Assembly: GCF_016859285.1 (NCBI RefSeq)
Contig: NC_053416.1
Span: 8,942,001 to 9,006,000 of the forward strand
Reading direction: 5' to 3'
DNA from: Xiphias gladius
Lineage: Eukaryota > Chordata > Actinopteri > Istiophoriformes > Xiphiidae
Length of the DNA: 64,000 nt
Of this stretch, positions 34,113 through 45,344 are shown piece by piece; the stretch's first letter is position 1, and each line of letters begins with the position of its first letter. Position numbers and translations under genes: made by a program. Under the pieces are notes generated by a model. It saw only the letters and a list, made by a program, of their open reading frames with translations, was not told the origin of the DNA and did not search any database.

Positions 34113-36240
34113 TATTTGCCGTAGCCCAATAATCACAGCCTAGTTAGAATTAAAGTTTCATTATGTAATATTGAAACAGTTTATGCAAATAAGTTGACTA
34201 TGGATATACTGTAAAACTTGTGCACTTCTTTAGGTCATTTTTTATTCACATTTCAATCTAATTGTATGGACCTTTCATTGGCTGTACACTATCTGAGTCT
34301 CCCATGCGGACCTTAAAGTGTAACTTCCCCCCCAGCTCTGAGCCCAACTCAACCCACACCATAATTCTGAAAAATGCTAAAAAGTGAGCAAGGAGTGTGT
34401 TAGTAAAATTCTAAAGCTCCAGTAATCAATATTTTTCAAATGAACATCATGTGAAAGGGGTCTCTCTCGGCAGACGTACTGAGCTATCTATTGTAGCCTT
34501 TTTTTTTTAGCTGATGAAACAGAGAGGTAAGGCAGAGTTAGAGGAAGAATGTCAGACTTTAATTTGTCAGTTGGACAGGCATATGACTCCAAATGAATGC
34601 TACCCTTGCTCTGTGCAAATAAAGAGCTGTTTGAGTTTATGAGACATTATGTCTGTGTTGTCACTTTGTGCAGCTAGCTGGAGAGAACACACTGTATTGG
34701 TGCTGTCAAATATTTCTTGTTTAAGCATGCAAACAAAGTTTTTAATAGTGTTGATAGTCAAATGTAATTTCTGTTGTTCGGATATTGTTGGTAGATTGTT
34801 GGTTTCCTTTCTAAATACATCGTAATCTCACTGAATTGTCTTTTATTGGGCTTAATCTTATCGCGGTCACTGGTGATTGACTTACAACGAAGTGTGATAA
34901 ATTGTGCACGTATTCAAGATAAAATTGTGTCCGATTGTGATAACGACAGAGGGTACTGCAGTTATAACCTGGATAAATCTGTTAGACTCACCCGTGCAGA
35001 TATACAGTACGTGGACCCACACTAATAGAGTCAATTAGTTCTGATTTAAACAGCAAACATGAACATACATTGATAATATGTAATTTTCAAGAATCGTTCA
35101 CTCTGCTCTACCAGATAATTGTCCCACATGACATTTCTTACATTTTGGTTAGCAAGTTTGTTGTTAGCAGGTTTTATGTCATGTGTCGTATGTGAAAATT
35201 GGCTAATCAAAGACACCCTCTTGTTAGGACGTTTAAAAAGGATGGTGATATTCTATATTGTTCCAACGATTGATCCTACTACCAAGTATTGTCTATGGAT
35301 CCAAAGCCCGATATAGATTATTTCTCGGCGCCATAGACCTCTATTGTGTCCAAAATCTCTTTTAAAATAAGATAAGAGGATATACCACCTTCATTACAAT
35401 GAACATGGGCGCTGTAGTTTATTTTGAGTAGATCACATATACATGATTGTGCTGCCATAAATACTCATTAATACACAAAATGTGTATTAGTTCATGGCTG
35501 AAAACAGTCCCCAACAAATACACTTTTTACTCCCGTTTGAGAAATGTAATCTGAAATCCAAAATGCCCACCTGTTTTAGGAATTTACTGAGCCTTTTTTT
35601 TAAAAATAAATTATAAATCTGTAATTTTTTTTTTTTTTTTAAACTATGTCTTCAGTAGGTACCAATCGGCTTGGAGCTGTGTGCCACAGACATGGAAGGA
35701 AAATCAGAAGGTACTGAAAGACAGACTAACAAATCAAAGGTTATGGTCTTTTCATAGAACTTCGTGATTCAGTTTAGCATCTATGTAATAATCCCATCGT
35801 TGTTGCTGAAGAGTTCATGTATACTATAGTTTGTGTCATTCATGCTCCCAAACATGAAAACAAAAAGATTGTTCGCCCAACTTTTGAAGCTAAAAAAGAA
35901 TAGCTGGTTCAAAGAAGCAACATATCTATACATATCTATCCTGAGCATTTCTAGTTTTTCATTAACTCAGATTTTACTGTATGATTACCCATAGACTGAG
36001 TGACCTAGTGGGGATGGTACGTGGTACTGCACTAAAAACTGAAACCTAATTTTATAGTCGAGACTGTAAAAACCTGACACATCACCACAAAACTAAAGAA
36101 GCAGAACAGAAAATGGAAAGCGAAATCCTGCTAAAAATTTAATCTGTGCTGATTTACTCTTTTTCTCTTCCTTTGTCTCTCTCAAATACAGTCCCTCTCT
36201 ATGCAAACATACACACATGCCCACCAGATACAGACACGCA

Positions 36241-36288
<48 letters not shown>

Positions 36289-36700
36289 CACGTCTATTAG
36301 AATATATGTTTGTATATCCATCCCAGTCTCATGTGGTCACCTATCAACCACATAACAACCTCTGCCCTGGCCACTCATTACCTACTGACGGCAATAAAGC
36401 AGACACACCCAGAGCTACCCTCGGCAAAAGGTCAAACCATAAAAATACTCTTCATTTGAAAAGGCATACAAACTTGCATCAACACACCCAGGTGGTAAAT
36501 GGGGCCAATGCCCAGGACTCACCTGATTGGTTTGGTTTGATGTCATGTTTTAGGGGGGCTGTCCACCTGGTAATAAAACAATAAGGAACATTGACTCCTT
36601 AAAAGCAGCAGAACACAGGAAAACATTATCAAATAGACGCACAGAGACTTTGGGAGGGAAGAACACTGTGACAAATCAACACTTCACTGGATTCAGGAGC
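34113..36700. other. Large intergenic region, right part, upstream of a plus-strand claudin
   Basis: No gene recognised. It holds a T-run at 35626-35640 and the CA microsatellite at 36245-36285. I saw no convincing TATA box for the claudin at 36931; a TAATAAAACA word at 36571-36580 is too far away and too weak. Confidence 0.45.
36245..36285. repeat. (CA)n microsatellite
   Basis: About 20 uninterrupted CA units, preceded by a CG-interrupted stretch. Confidence 0.95.
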
Positions 36701-36930
36701 AGGTGCAGCAACTTCAACTTTAGGAGGGGACATACCTGGTGGAAAGAAGGGTCAACAGATAAAGGGCATAATCAAGAAGGCCATCAGATTTTTGTCGGAC
36801 AAGAAAAGGAGGAGAGGGAAGCAAGGAACCCTGTGAGAAAGAGAAACTTCAATAAAAAGGAACTGAGTGGAGAGAAAGGACAAATAAAGGAGCTTTTGAT
36901 CCACAGAGGGGACATCTGTCTGGGTGCACC

Positions 36931-37602
36931 ATGCCATCTTTTGGACTTGAAGTGGTCGGCGTCGCTCTGTCAGTGCTCGGCTGGGTGCTGAGTGTGATCA
37001 GCTGTGCTCTGCCAATGTGGAGGGTCTCGGCCTTCATTGGCGCCAACATTGTCACAGCTCAGGTATACTGGGAGGGCCTGTGGATGAGCTGCGTGTTCCA
37101 GAGCACGGGGCAGATGCAGTGTAAGGTCTACGACTCCATGCTGGCTTTACCTCAGGACCTGCAGGCCGCCAGGGCGCTCACCGTCGTCTCCATCATCGTG
37201 GGTCTGGTGGCGCTTCTCATCTCTGTGGTGGGAGCAAAGTGCACAGTCTGCATCGAGGACGAGGGCGTCAAAGCCAGGGTGATGGCTTCTTCTGGGGGGG
37301 GGTTCATCACAGCGGCTCTGGCCCAGCTGGTGCCTGTTTCCTGGTCAGCACACACCATCGTAGTCGAGTTCTACAGTCCACTCATCCAGTCTGGGCAGAA
37401 GATGGAAATTGGGGCAGCACTGTATCTGGGCTGGGCCGCTGCATCCCTGCTCCTGTTTGGAGGGTCCATTCTCTGCTGTAGTTGTCCTCCAAAGGAAGCG
37501 AAGCCAACGAGGTACAGTGTGCCCCCCCAGAGCCGTATAGCGTACTCCGCTGCACCGAGATCAGTGGCTCAAAGCTCCTACACCAGGAAGGACTACGTGT
37601 GA
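36931..37602 (+). CDS. Claudin, CLDN3-like, divergent second loop (223 aa)
   Basis: Intronless; starts [10 protein letters not shown] in an ACC-ATG-C context. Loop 1 intact: W30, W47-EGLW51, C54, C64, with CVFQSTG in place of CVVQSTG. TM3 begins [16 protein letters not shown]. The three glycines are encoded by a run of nine G bases (about 37294-37302), which keeps the frame. The second loop, [17 protein letters not shown], loses the usual YNP and QRREL. The tail is 10-15 residues longer than most and reads [18 protein letters not shown], then YSAAPRS, ending TRKDYV. The CCSCPP, YSAPRS-like and KDYV blocks match human CLDN3. Likely a tight-junction protein of the CLDN3 branch. Confidence 0.94.
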   Translation: MPSFGLEVVGVALSVLGWVLSVISCALPMWRVSAFIGANIVTAQVYWEGLWMSCVFQSTGQMQCKVYDSMLALPQDLQAARALTVVSIIVGLVALLISVVGAKCTVCIEDEGVKARVMASSGGGFITAALAQLVPVSWSAHTIVVEFYSPLIQSGQKMEIGAALYLGWAAASLLLFGGSILCCSCPPKEAKPTRYSVPPQSRIAYSAAPRSVAQSSYTRKDYV

Positions 37603-38974
37603 GGGAAGCGGACAGGACCAGGGAGGGGTTATTACTGTATTATTTTCACATGTATCCTGCTTATTCGTACATATTCAGGAAATGTGTATAAAAATGTAGC
37701 TAATTGATAATTACATTGGTTTAACTGGAACCACCTGTCTACCAGGAACGGGTGAGCAGAGCCATACCAGATGTTTTGGGTTTTGGTGGATATTGAGGAT
37801 CATAGATGTGTGTAGATATTTTTGATACTTCTGAATGCCTTTGGGAGCCCTCCGCAATTGTTTGATAAATCTGTTTACATATAGCCATTAGTCTAAAGCA
37901 AGCAGAGGGAAATTATAATCAAGTTTCGAAAAAGTTTATTGTCAGAGTTCAGCGAGGAGATTTTGTGTCACAGAGTAAAACTATTTTATATATTTATTTG
38001 TGCTCATAACATTTAGATCAATTGTGGATGTTCCTCATCGTATTGATCGGTGTGTACATATTATGTATCACACTGTCAACTATTGTAAAGCAAATAGGTA
38101 CACTTTTGTAACTGTAATGAGTTTTTAAACGGCTTTTTTTCTGGGGGAATAATATTGTTCTTGATCTTCTTGCAAAACACAGACACAGGCCGAGTCACAG
38201 ATGTGAAACGTTATAGAGCTGAGCAAAATGGAGCTCACTGTGGGCTCCAACGCAAGGTCAAAATGGCCGACTAAACTGTAAAAAGAATAAGGGAAGTTAA
38301 AATCAACATTTGGATAGAGTGATACGTGAGTGATTTTATTTGGTTCATCACATTTCACAGCACTTTTTGATGCTGTGTTTCGACATTTTTTACAAAGGCT
38401 GAAACTCTTATGTAGCATGTCTTTTGTTGTATTAACATTCGATGTGTTTGTCTTTTATTAAAATGTTTTAGGCATGTGACTTTATGAATGAAAATGTTTT
38501 TAGATCTACTGAAATGATTAGAATAACTTGGATAACTAGAAAATGTAATAAAGATTTTTACTATGAAACATTATGTGAGCCTAACTCGTCCTGGCTGGAC
38601 TTAACAAGGATGATCGCTAAAGGTTTAAATGAGAGAAAAGGCACATGTGATAAATTCCTTATAAAAAAAAGAGATCATCATAACTGAAAATGACCAACTT
38701 CAAGACAACATTGACCTTCTTGGGTTTTTTTTAAACTTTAAAATAATTTAACAATAACAGCATGAAAATAAGTTGATTATGCTGTACAGAAATGGAATGT
38801 AATGGGATGGAAAAGAAGTCCATTCTGTTAGGTGCCTCGCTCAGTGTCTGAACCACAGATACCATCTTTTTCCTGTTTTGAATAGTCAAATTTTCCCTCT
38901 GTGTTTGTGCAGGTGAGCTCAGGTTCAGCAGCCTGTTAATTCTGCATCTGGCCTATTTCTGCTCCTCTGAACAA
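37603..38974. other. 3' UTR and intergenic DNA after the 36.9-kb claudin
   Basis: A candidate ATTAAA poly(A) signal lies at 38457-38462. No further gene seen. Confidence 0.45.
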
Positions 38975-39453
38975 CAAGCAAAAATAAAGTATCATTATCG
39001 AAACATACTCAAAGTATTATGCAGAATGGCCCATTTAATAATAATAATAATAATAAAAGAAAAGAAAAAAATAATAATTATTATTATTATTTTTATTATT
39101 AATGCATTAAGTGTACATCAGTTAAAGATGGGGCCAATTTTAATTACTTTCTATACTGTTTGGTAGCTTGTGTCCCTTCAGGGTCAACAAAGTGTTATCT
39201 TATCTTAACCTATAATAATACATGATATTTGTTAATTTTTTGTATTACTAATCTGAATGTGAAATGTAATTAGTAATTCAAGTTATCAAATAAATGTAGT
39301 GGATGACAAAGTACAATATTTGCCTCTGAAATATAGTGCAAGTGGAAGTATAAAGAAACAGAAAATGCAAATACTAAAGGAAAGTATAAGTGCCTCAAAA
39401 TTGTACTTAAGTACAATAGTTGAGTAAATGTACTTAGTTACTTTACACCACTG
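38975..39453 (+). repeat. hAT-like MITE, copy 2, with internal insertions
   Basis: This is the same family as 4697-5171. It ends GTACTTAGTTACTTTACACC then ACTG, the family's CAGTGGTG-type terminus. The copy is interrupted by an (AAT)n/(ATT)n expansion at about 39038-39105. It is also interrupted at about 39165-39206 by a short piece with GTCCCTTCAGGGTCAACAAA and TTATCTTATC, like a LINE tail. Confidence 0.6.
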
Positions 39454-41485
39454 GTGACACCATGAATTAAACACATATAGGTGTGTCTTCATTTTATCAT
39501 GCATTCCTTCGCAATGATAATAACTTGCATGGTTAAATATGTAAAATATATCTATACTAATTGACAAGAACATCTTTTCTTTTAATGCATCTTTACTTAT
39601 TTAGTTGAGACAACCAGCTGGTCAGCGCAGGTGTACTGATACAGGCCCCACGCAAGTTATAGCTGTTTTCACAGTAGACATGCATCAACTGATGTTGTGA
39701 CATAAACAAGTCCCCGTGATGGGACGACAAACAGAGCTCCCTGGTGTTCGGCCCTGGGGCTTGTTTATGCGTGCTGATGTCTTTTTCTGCTTTTAGAGAA
39801 GTATTTTGGGCCTCATACTGCTAATGTGAGGACATTAATGAGGACATTTTTGCAAAATGTGTTTGTGTGTATGACTAAAACATCGGATCACCCTGTTATT
39901 CAAACCTATAAGTGTCAAGTCATGTGCATCCCCTTGACATTTTTAAAACATTTGATTCTTTGAGATTTTGGTTTAGAGGTGAGTGATGATCCAAATATTG
40001 AGACTGACAAAAAAAAATTAGAGGCAATTAGGGGTATTTTGGTACTGAAAAGACAGTAACTTTGGAACATACCCTTCTTGATTTGTGTAACTTCAAATGA
40101 ACATTCAAACATATTTTTGCATAGAACGAGGACTGGGGATTTCAGAACTTCATCACTTACAATGCTAGCACATTAGGAGGGGATCTTTTAATGATCAGTA
40201 TAAACAGGAAGAATGATTACAGCAAGCAAAACCTGTTTCAGTGCTCATAAGGGCACTTGACAAAAATTGTGAACCTGTCCTTTAATTCTTTTAATTGCTG
40301 CATAACATAAAGCGTCTCACTTGTTGCATAGCAGATGCAAAAAATGTGAAATTTGTTTACAGGCAAACCAATAATAGACGGATAATGAATGTATAATTAC
40401 TTTGGTTTAGATTGAGATTTTTTTTCAAGAACATTTCCCTGCACTTATTTCAGAATTACATAGATTTTTCCATTAAATTTCATGGCTAATTATTTGAGAA
40501 TTATAGTTCTGTTATCTGAAGTGTTGAGAAAAATTTCAATCCCTGACAAAATGTTATTATGAGTCTAGTTTCTTAACTCAAATGAACCCATTTACATTAA
40601 ATTACAAGTATAGCTCTTGTAGATAGTCCCCGGAAAGTCAAACTGCACTTATTTTTTTAAAAACAAATGTCTTGGTATTTTATTTCGACATTTTTTTTAA
40701 CAAAAAAAAGACAAATTCTAATCTTTTTTAATGTATCTAAATTTTCTGGCTTGTTTAATCTTCACAGGGGGTGCAAACAATGCTGCAAGCAACGGTAAAA
40801 TTAATGGAGCTTATTTATTCATGTCCTCTAGCCTTTTTTTTTACAAGGGATACTCAACCAGGAACTGTTTGGCCAAAGAGTTTAACCAATACTGAGAAGA
40901 TCACGCTGTCTGTATGCTAAAGGTGTCTGAGAACTGGCCTATTATGTTTTCTCTCTGCTCGTATTTACTCTGAGTGCAGTTATTCCAGTTTCCAGGTGCG
41001 CTTTGGGATTGTTATCCTTACACCGAATCCCGACTGTTTAAGAAACCCACACGACTGGAACCAGGAAGTTACAAAAGATTAACAGTATCAGAGGGCCTGA
41101 GTGTGTGTTTGCGCCAGTGTGTGTGTGTGCTTATGTCTCTACGCTAACTCACAACGAAGCTTACTAAGTAGTCAGAGGCCGAAGCTTCCTCTCTGTTCTC
41201 CACTGTGTCTAACTACTGCATGTCAGCAGTCAGTCTAATTTTTTAATCACTTTACGTAGAGGAGGACTTCTCCTTCCCTCTCCTCTAAGAGGATCAGTGA
41301 TTTACCTGGTCAGACGTCATTTGATGAACTTGTTGACTTTATACTGCACCTTGGATTCGTTCATCGCAGTTTAATCACCCACGTCTGACAAAACACAGGT
41401 CCTGGGAGAAAACTGGTGAACTGCTTCTTGTGTTGATTTTTCTTTGAAGTCAAGAGGCAGCTATCTGTCAACTCCCACCGACCAA

Positions 41486-41486
<1 letters not shown>
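39454..41486. other. Intergenic DNA upstream of the 41.9-kb claudin
   Basis: AT-rich. A short GT patch lies near 41098-41130. No gene recognised. Confidence 0.5.
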
Positions 41487-41563
<77 letters not shown>

Positions 41564-41682
41564 CCTCCCCCTCCACCCCTCCTCACCCACCCTGTCTCCA
41601 GCTCCCCTCCTCCACTGTATGTGCATAGTTGTTTTTTTTTTCTTTTGTGTCTGTGTCTGTGTGTGTGTGTGTGTGTGTGTGT
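41487..41682. repeat. (CA)37 tract, pyrimidine-rich block and (TG)n tract upstream of a promoter
   Basis: 41487-41560 is 37 uninterrupted CA units. 41561-41620 is almost entirely C and T. 41657-41682 is TG repeats. All this lies within 260 bases upstream of the TATA box at 41740. Alternating purine-pyrimidine tracts can form Z-DNA, and the two tracts are complementary. Confidence 0.95.
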
Positions 41683-41739
41683 AAAGGCGGCCTCCTGCTG
41701 ACATCATCACCATGGGACTCCTCCTCACTCCCCCTGAGG

Positions 41740-41747
41740 TATAAAGG
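41740..41747 (+). promoter_or_regulatory. TATA box of the 41.9-kb claudin
   Basis: TATAAAGG, about 187 bases before the ATG at 41927, the clearest plus-strand TATA box in the cluster. It implies a transcription start near 41770 and a 5' UTR of about 155 bases. Confidence 0.6.
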
Positions 41748-41926
41748 ATCTCTTGTTTCTGTGGCAGCATCTCTACATCACACCCTCTTACAGGTGCTCA
41801 CACTTTTGACGGACACCTGAACAACAGACCAGGAGCCTTTTCCCTGCGTTCTGAAGGGTTTTGTTTGTCAGACAATCCGTGGACTTGCTATTTAAGTTTT
41901 GTTCTGTCATCAGGCAAAGAGCCAGC

Positions 41927-42577
41927 ATGTCGATGGGCATGGAGATTGTGGGCATTGCCCTTGGAGTCCTTGGATTTATCATTGCTATAGTTACATGTGC
42001 CCTGCCAATGTGGAGGGTGACAGCCTTCATCGGAGCAAACATCATCACCGCTCAGACCATCTGGGAGGGATTGTGGATGAACTGTGTCACCCAGAGCACA
42101 GGCCAGATGCAGTGCAAGGTCTACGACTCATTGCTGGCTTTGCCCCAAGAGCTGCAGGCCTCCAGAGCGATGATGATCATCGCCATCATACTTGGGGTAT
42201 TAGGGGTCATGATCTCCATTGTCGGTGCCAAGTGCACGAACTGCATTGAAGATGAGCCATCGAAGGCCAAAGTGATGATCATCTCTGGAATCTTCTTCCT
42301 CCTCGCTGGCCTTTTGGTCCTCATCCCCGTCTCCTGGACCGCCAGTGTCATTATCAAGGATTTCTACAACCCCCTCCTGACCAACGCACAGAGGAGGGAG
42401 CTGGGGGCATCCCTCTACATCGGCTGGGGGGCAGCTGCCCTGCTCCTGATTGGCGGGGCAATGCTGTGCAGCAGCTGCCCACCAAACGAAGAGAAGTATA
42501 AGCCACCCCGGATGGCGTACTCAGCCCCACGCAGCACCAGTGCAGGTGGAGGGTATGACAGGAAAGATTATGTTTGA
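41927..42577 (+). CDS. Claudin, CLDN3/CLDN4-like (216 aa)
   Basis: Intronless. The frame is open upstream to 41861, but the start at 41927 gives MSMGMEIVG, matching the human CLDN3 start MSMGLEI; a Met two codons later is also possible. Loop 1: W30-type Trp, W-EGLW, both cysteines, [11 protein letters not shown]. Four membrane segments at normal positions. Second loop: [26 protein letters not shown], whose core is the same as in the minus-strand claudin at 13.4 kb. Tail: [24 protein letters not shown], ending [10 protein letters not shown]; the YSAPRST block and YDRKDYV end match human CLDN3. This is the most CLDN3-like member of the cluster. It is the claudin nearest to ABHD11, as CLDN3 is in human. 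Confidence 0.95.
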   Translation: MSMGMEIVGIALGVLGFIIAIVTCALPMWRVTAFIGANIITAQTIWEGLWMNCVTQSTGQMQCKVYDSLLALPQELQASRAMMIIAIILGVLGVMISIVGAKCTNCIEDEPSKAKVMIISGIFFLLAGLLVLIPVSWTASVIIKDFYNPLLTNAQRRELGASLYIGWGAAALLLIGGAMLCSSCPPNEEKYKPPRMAYSAPRSTSAGGGYDRKDYV

Positions 42578-43547
42578 ACGGCCCTGAAGTGGCTCACAGA
42601 TTGACTTGGAAAGGAAGATAGAATTAATTGTTTGTTGCACAAGTGTTTTTATGTGTGTGTGTGTGTGTGTGAGTTGATTTTTGCTGTCTGAAACCACAGG
42701 GTGAATCTCACGAAAAGACTCCAAGATGAAGATGTATGTACAAATATTGATCTTTCTGCTTTGCTTTTGGCTGACATGAATATTTACATCATTTTAATGC
42801 CTTTGCTGCACTATAAATCAGTAGTTGTGCCTTGTTAAAGAGGCCCTCATTTCCAGACTATGAACATGAGAGCCTGTTTTCCAGTAAAACCTAATTTCAT
42901 TCTTTTGAAATGTCAAAATGCATTCCACAGAGCAAATGTTGTATTTATTCAAAAACTTCTGTGGCATTACGTGGATTTGAAAACTGCCTGCTACTTGTGT
43001 GTGTGGCTTTATCATTAGCCGGTTGGTGTCATGTTTCACTGAAACTCCCAGTTAAAACACTGTGTGTCACTTCAATGACAATGACGAGGAAGAGCCAGGT
43101 GTCATTTTACATGGATTTGGTTGCGTGATTGTTTGCGTGCAAGACTGTGTGTGCGTGTGTGTGTGTGTGTGTGTTTTGCATGTAATATTTGCTTAGGAGA
43201 GTTTCTGCTGAGACTGAAACTAAAGATGGATCCAGGATAGGGCCCCAGGTAAAAACTCAATCTTACTCACATTTTTACTGTTTTACGACAAGGAGACTGT
43301 TTCAGTTGGCATGCAAGGTCTGACTTTTTATGTGTCCATATGTGTGTTTATTTTACACTTCTGTGACAAAATGTTTTTTTAATGTATTGAAACGCCACAT
43401 TATTGCGCTGTGTGTCTGTTTTTCAAATAGATTGGTATTGTTGTGTCTTTATTTCAAACATTTTTGTATGTTTTTCTATTATTTGAGATTTTAACCAATT
43501 CCCTGTACAGTCTTATGTATATCAAACAAAGAAACAAAGGATGTCTT

Positions 43548-43552
<5 letters not shown>

Positions 43553-43619
<67 letters not shown>

Positions 43620-43659
43620 ATGTGTGTCTGTGTGTGTGCGTGTCTGTGTGTGTGTGTGT
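43553..43659. repeat. (TG)n microsatellite in the probable 3' UTR
   Basis: Over 30 uninterrupted TG units (43553-43618), followed by interrupted ones. It lies between the claudin stop and the AATAAA at 43878, so the transcript would carry a long UG run. Confidence 0.9.
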
Positions 43660-43877
43660 AAGACACCCTGAGGGAACATGACTACTGCTGTTGTAGGATG
43701 TGTGTTTCCAGATCAGCAAGATGTGTTTTGTGTGCATACAGGAAACATTTCACTGATCCATGTCCATCTCTTTTAAAAAAGAAATGTGTGTTTAATTGAA
43801 TTTTTACTCAAACACTGTTCCAAGAGCAATCCAATGTTTTTTAGTAGTGTTTGAATTCCGAATCTGCTGAAGCTTTC

Positions 43878-43883
43878 AATAAA
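43878..43883 (+). terminator. Candidate poly(A) signal of the 41.9-kb claudin
   Basis: AATAAA, about 1.3 kb past the stop codon. It implies a long 3' UTR with UG repeats; earlier variants cannot be excluded. Confidence 0.4.
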
Positions 43884-44522
43884 AGTCATAATGAGAATGA
43901 TGTGGGGGGTTTTGTTTTTGTCTTTATTCAAGAAAGACACAAAAGGCACAAGAGGCACATCACAAAGCATGTGCTACTAAAACAAACAAGGATCAGTCCA
44001 AATCAAACAGTTTAAAAAGCTTAAAGCTTGGTTGGGCTTTAGGAGTTGGGGTTCTTTGTTAAGTAAATGATACAGCTGAGTTAAATTCATTTATCAGTTT
44101 AGCCAGAGCCATCCATTATGCTTAGGTGTGGCAGGTGCCGTAGGCTTCCTCAGGATGCCATGCACTTGTCAAAGATGAAGAAATGTTTGACAATTGGCCA
44201 TGTCATGGAGAAAGGAAAGGAAAGGAAAGGAGAGTCATCCCTGCAGCTCCAGTGACATGTTGCTAGGAACTTGAGCAAAAAATAAATAAATCAATAAATC
44301 AATAAGAAAAGACTGAAAAAAAGTATTAGGTATTTTGAACATAGTGCTCTCGTTTGTGTATCACTGCTCGCTAATTGACTCTAGATAGTATAAAGAGAGA
44401 CTGAATACAGACGACTCAGGGTCACCACAAGATTAATCAAATCAAAAACTGCCTCTCTTATAATTTGTCTGTTTATTTAGATCTATTAAAGCTCACTGCC
44501 AGTCTCCCATGAATCCACATAG

Positions 44523-44526
<4 letters not shown>

Positions 44527-44574
<48 letters not shown>
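44527..44574. repeat. (AC)n microsatellite
   Basis: Twenty-four AC units without interruption. Confidence 0.95.
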
Positions 44575-44576
<2 letters not shown>

Positions 44577-45308
44577 ATACACACACACCAATACTCAGTT
44601 AAACTTAATCATACATGGTAGCATGTAGTTCATATACACAAACACATCTGTATATATCTAAACTAGCAGCCACAATAAGAACTCTGCAATCAGTCTACAA
44701 TCAAGTAGGAATATTAGTTGTGTTGTAAACACACTATTGTATTAGGTTCCACTGTTGTCTGTAAATAAAGGTCAGTGTGCCCATTTCTTTTTTTTCTTTT
44801 TTTTTTTTTTGTAATTCTTAAAGATTTTAGCTGTTCCTTACACTGACTTTGTGTTCATCTCACACTAATAACAATAGTCCTGAATACCTACTGGTCTTTT
44901 AAACTACACACAAACTACATAAAACGTCTACATAAATGTCAGCAAGCCACTTAATGGATCATGAAACTGAACAGGAGGTCATGAGCAGCAGCTGGGAACA
45001 TGATAAGAGCTGCAACAAAAAACCAGAAGAGAGCACCTTGTTAAACTGCTACTGTACCAGATTAAGGTAAAAGTAACTGTGTGTTTTTGCATGATAATAA
45101 TAAATACGTACTGTCAATAATCAATATTCGTAATTAAAGGATTGTTTTGTTGTGACTCCGTTGGGTAAGGTACAACATGTACTAAGAAATACTAAGAAGA
45201 CATATCCGGTTGAGCTGACCAAAGGTACCTTATCAGCCTTGAAACGCCCCTGCTACACTCACTGCTCACTGAGCAGTTCTCAGTCACCAGGTTTTACCAA
45301 TCAGTCGT

Positions 45309-45344
45309 ACACACACACACACACACACACGCACACACGCACAC
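45309..45344. repeat. (AC)n microsatellite, interrupted
   Basis: AC units with two GC interruptions near the right end. Confidence 0.9.

Noticed and set aside
41861-41926. Upstream Met of the 41.9-kb claudin
   Set aside because: The extra 22 residues precede the family-standard MSMG start and do not resemble any claudin N-terminus. The same argument removes the extension to 23035 in the 22.4-kb claudin.
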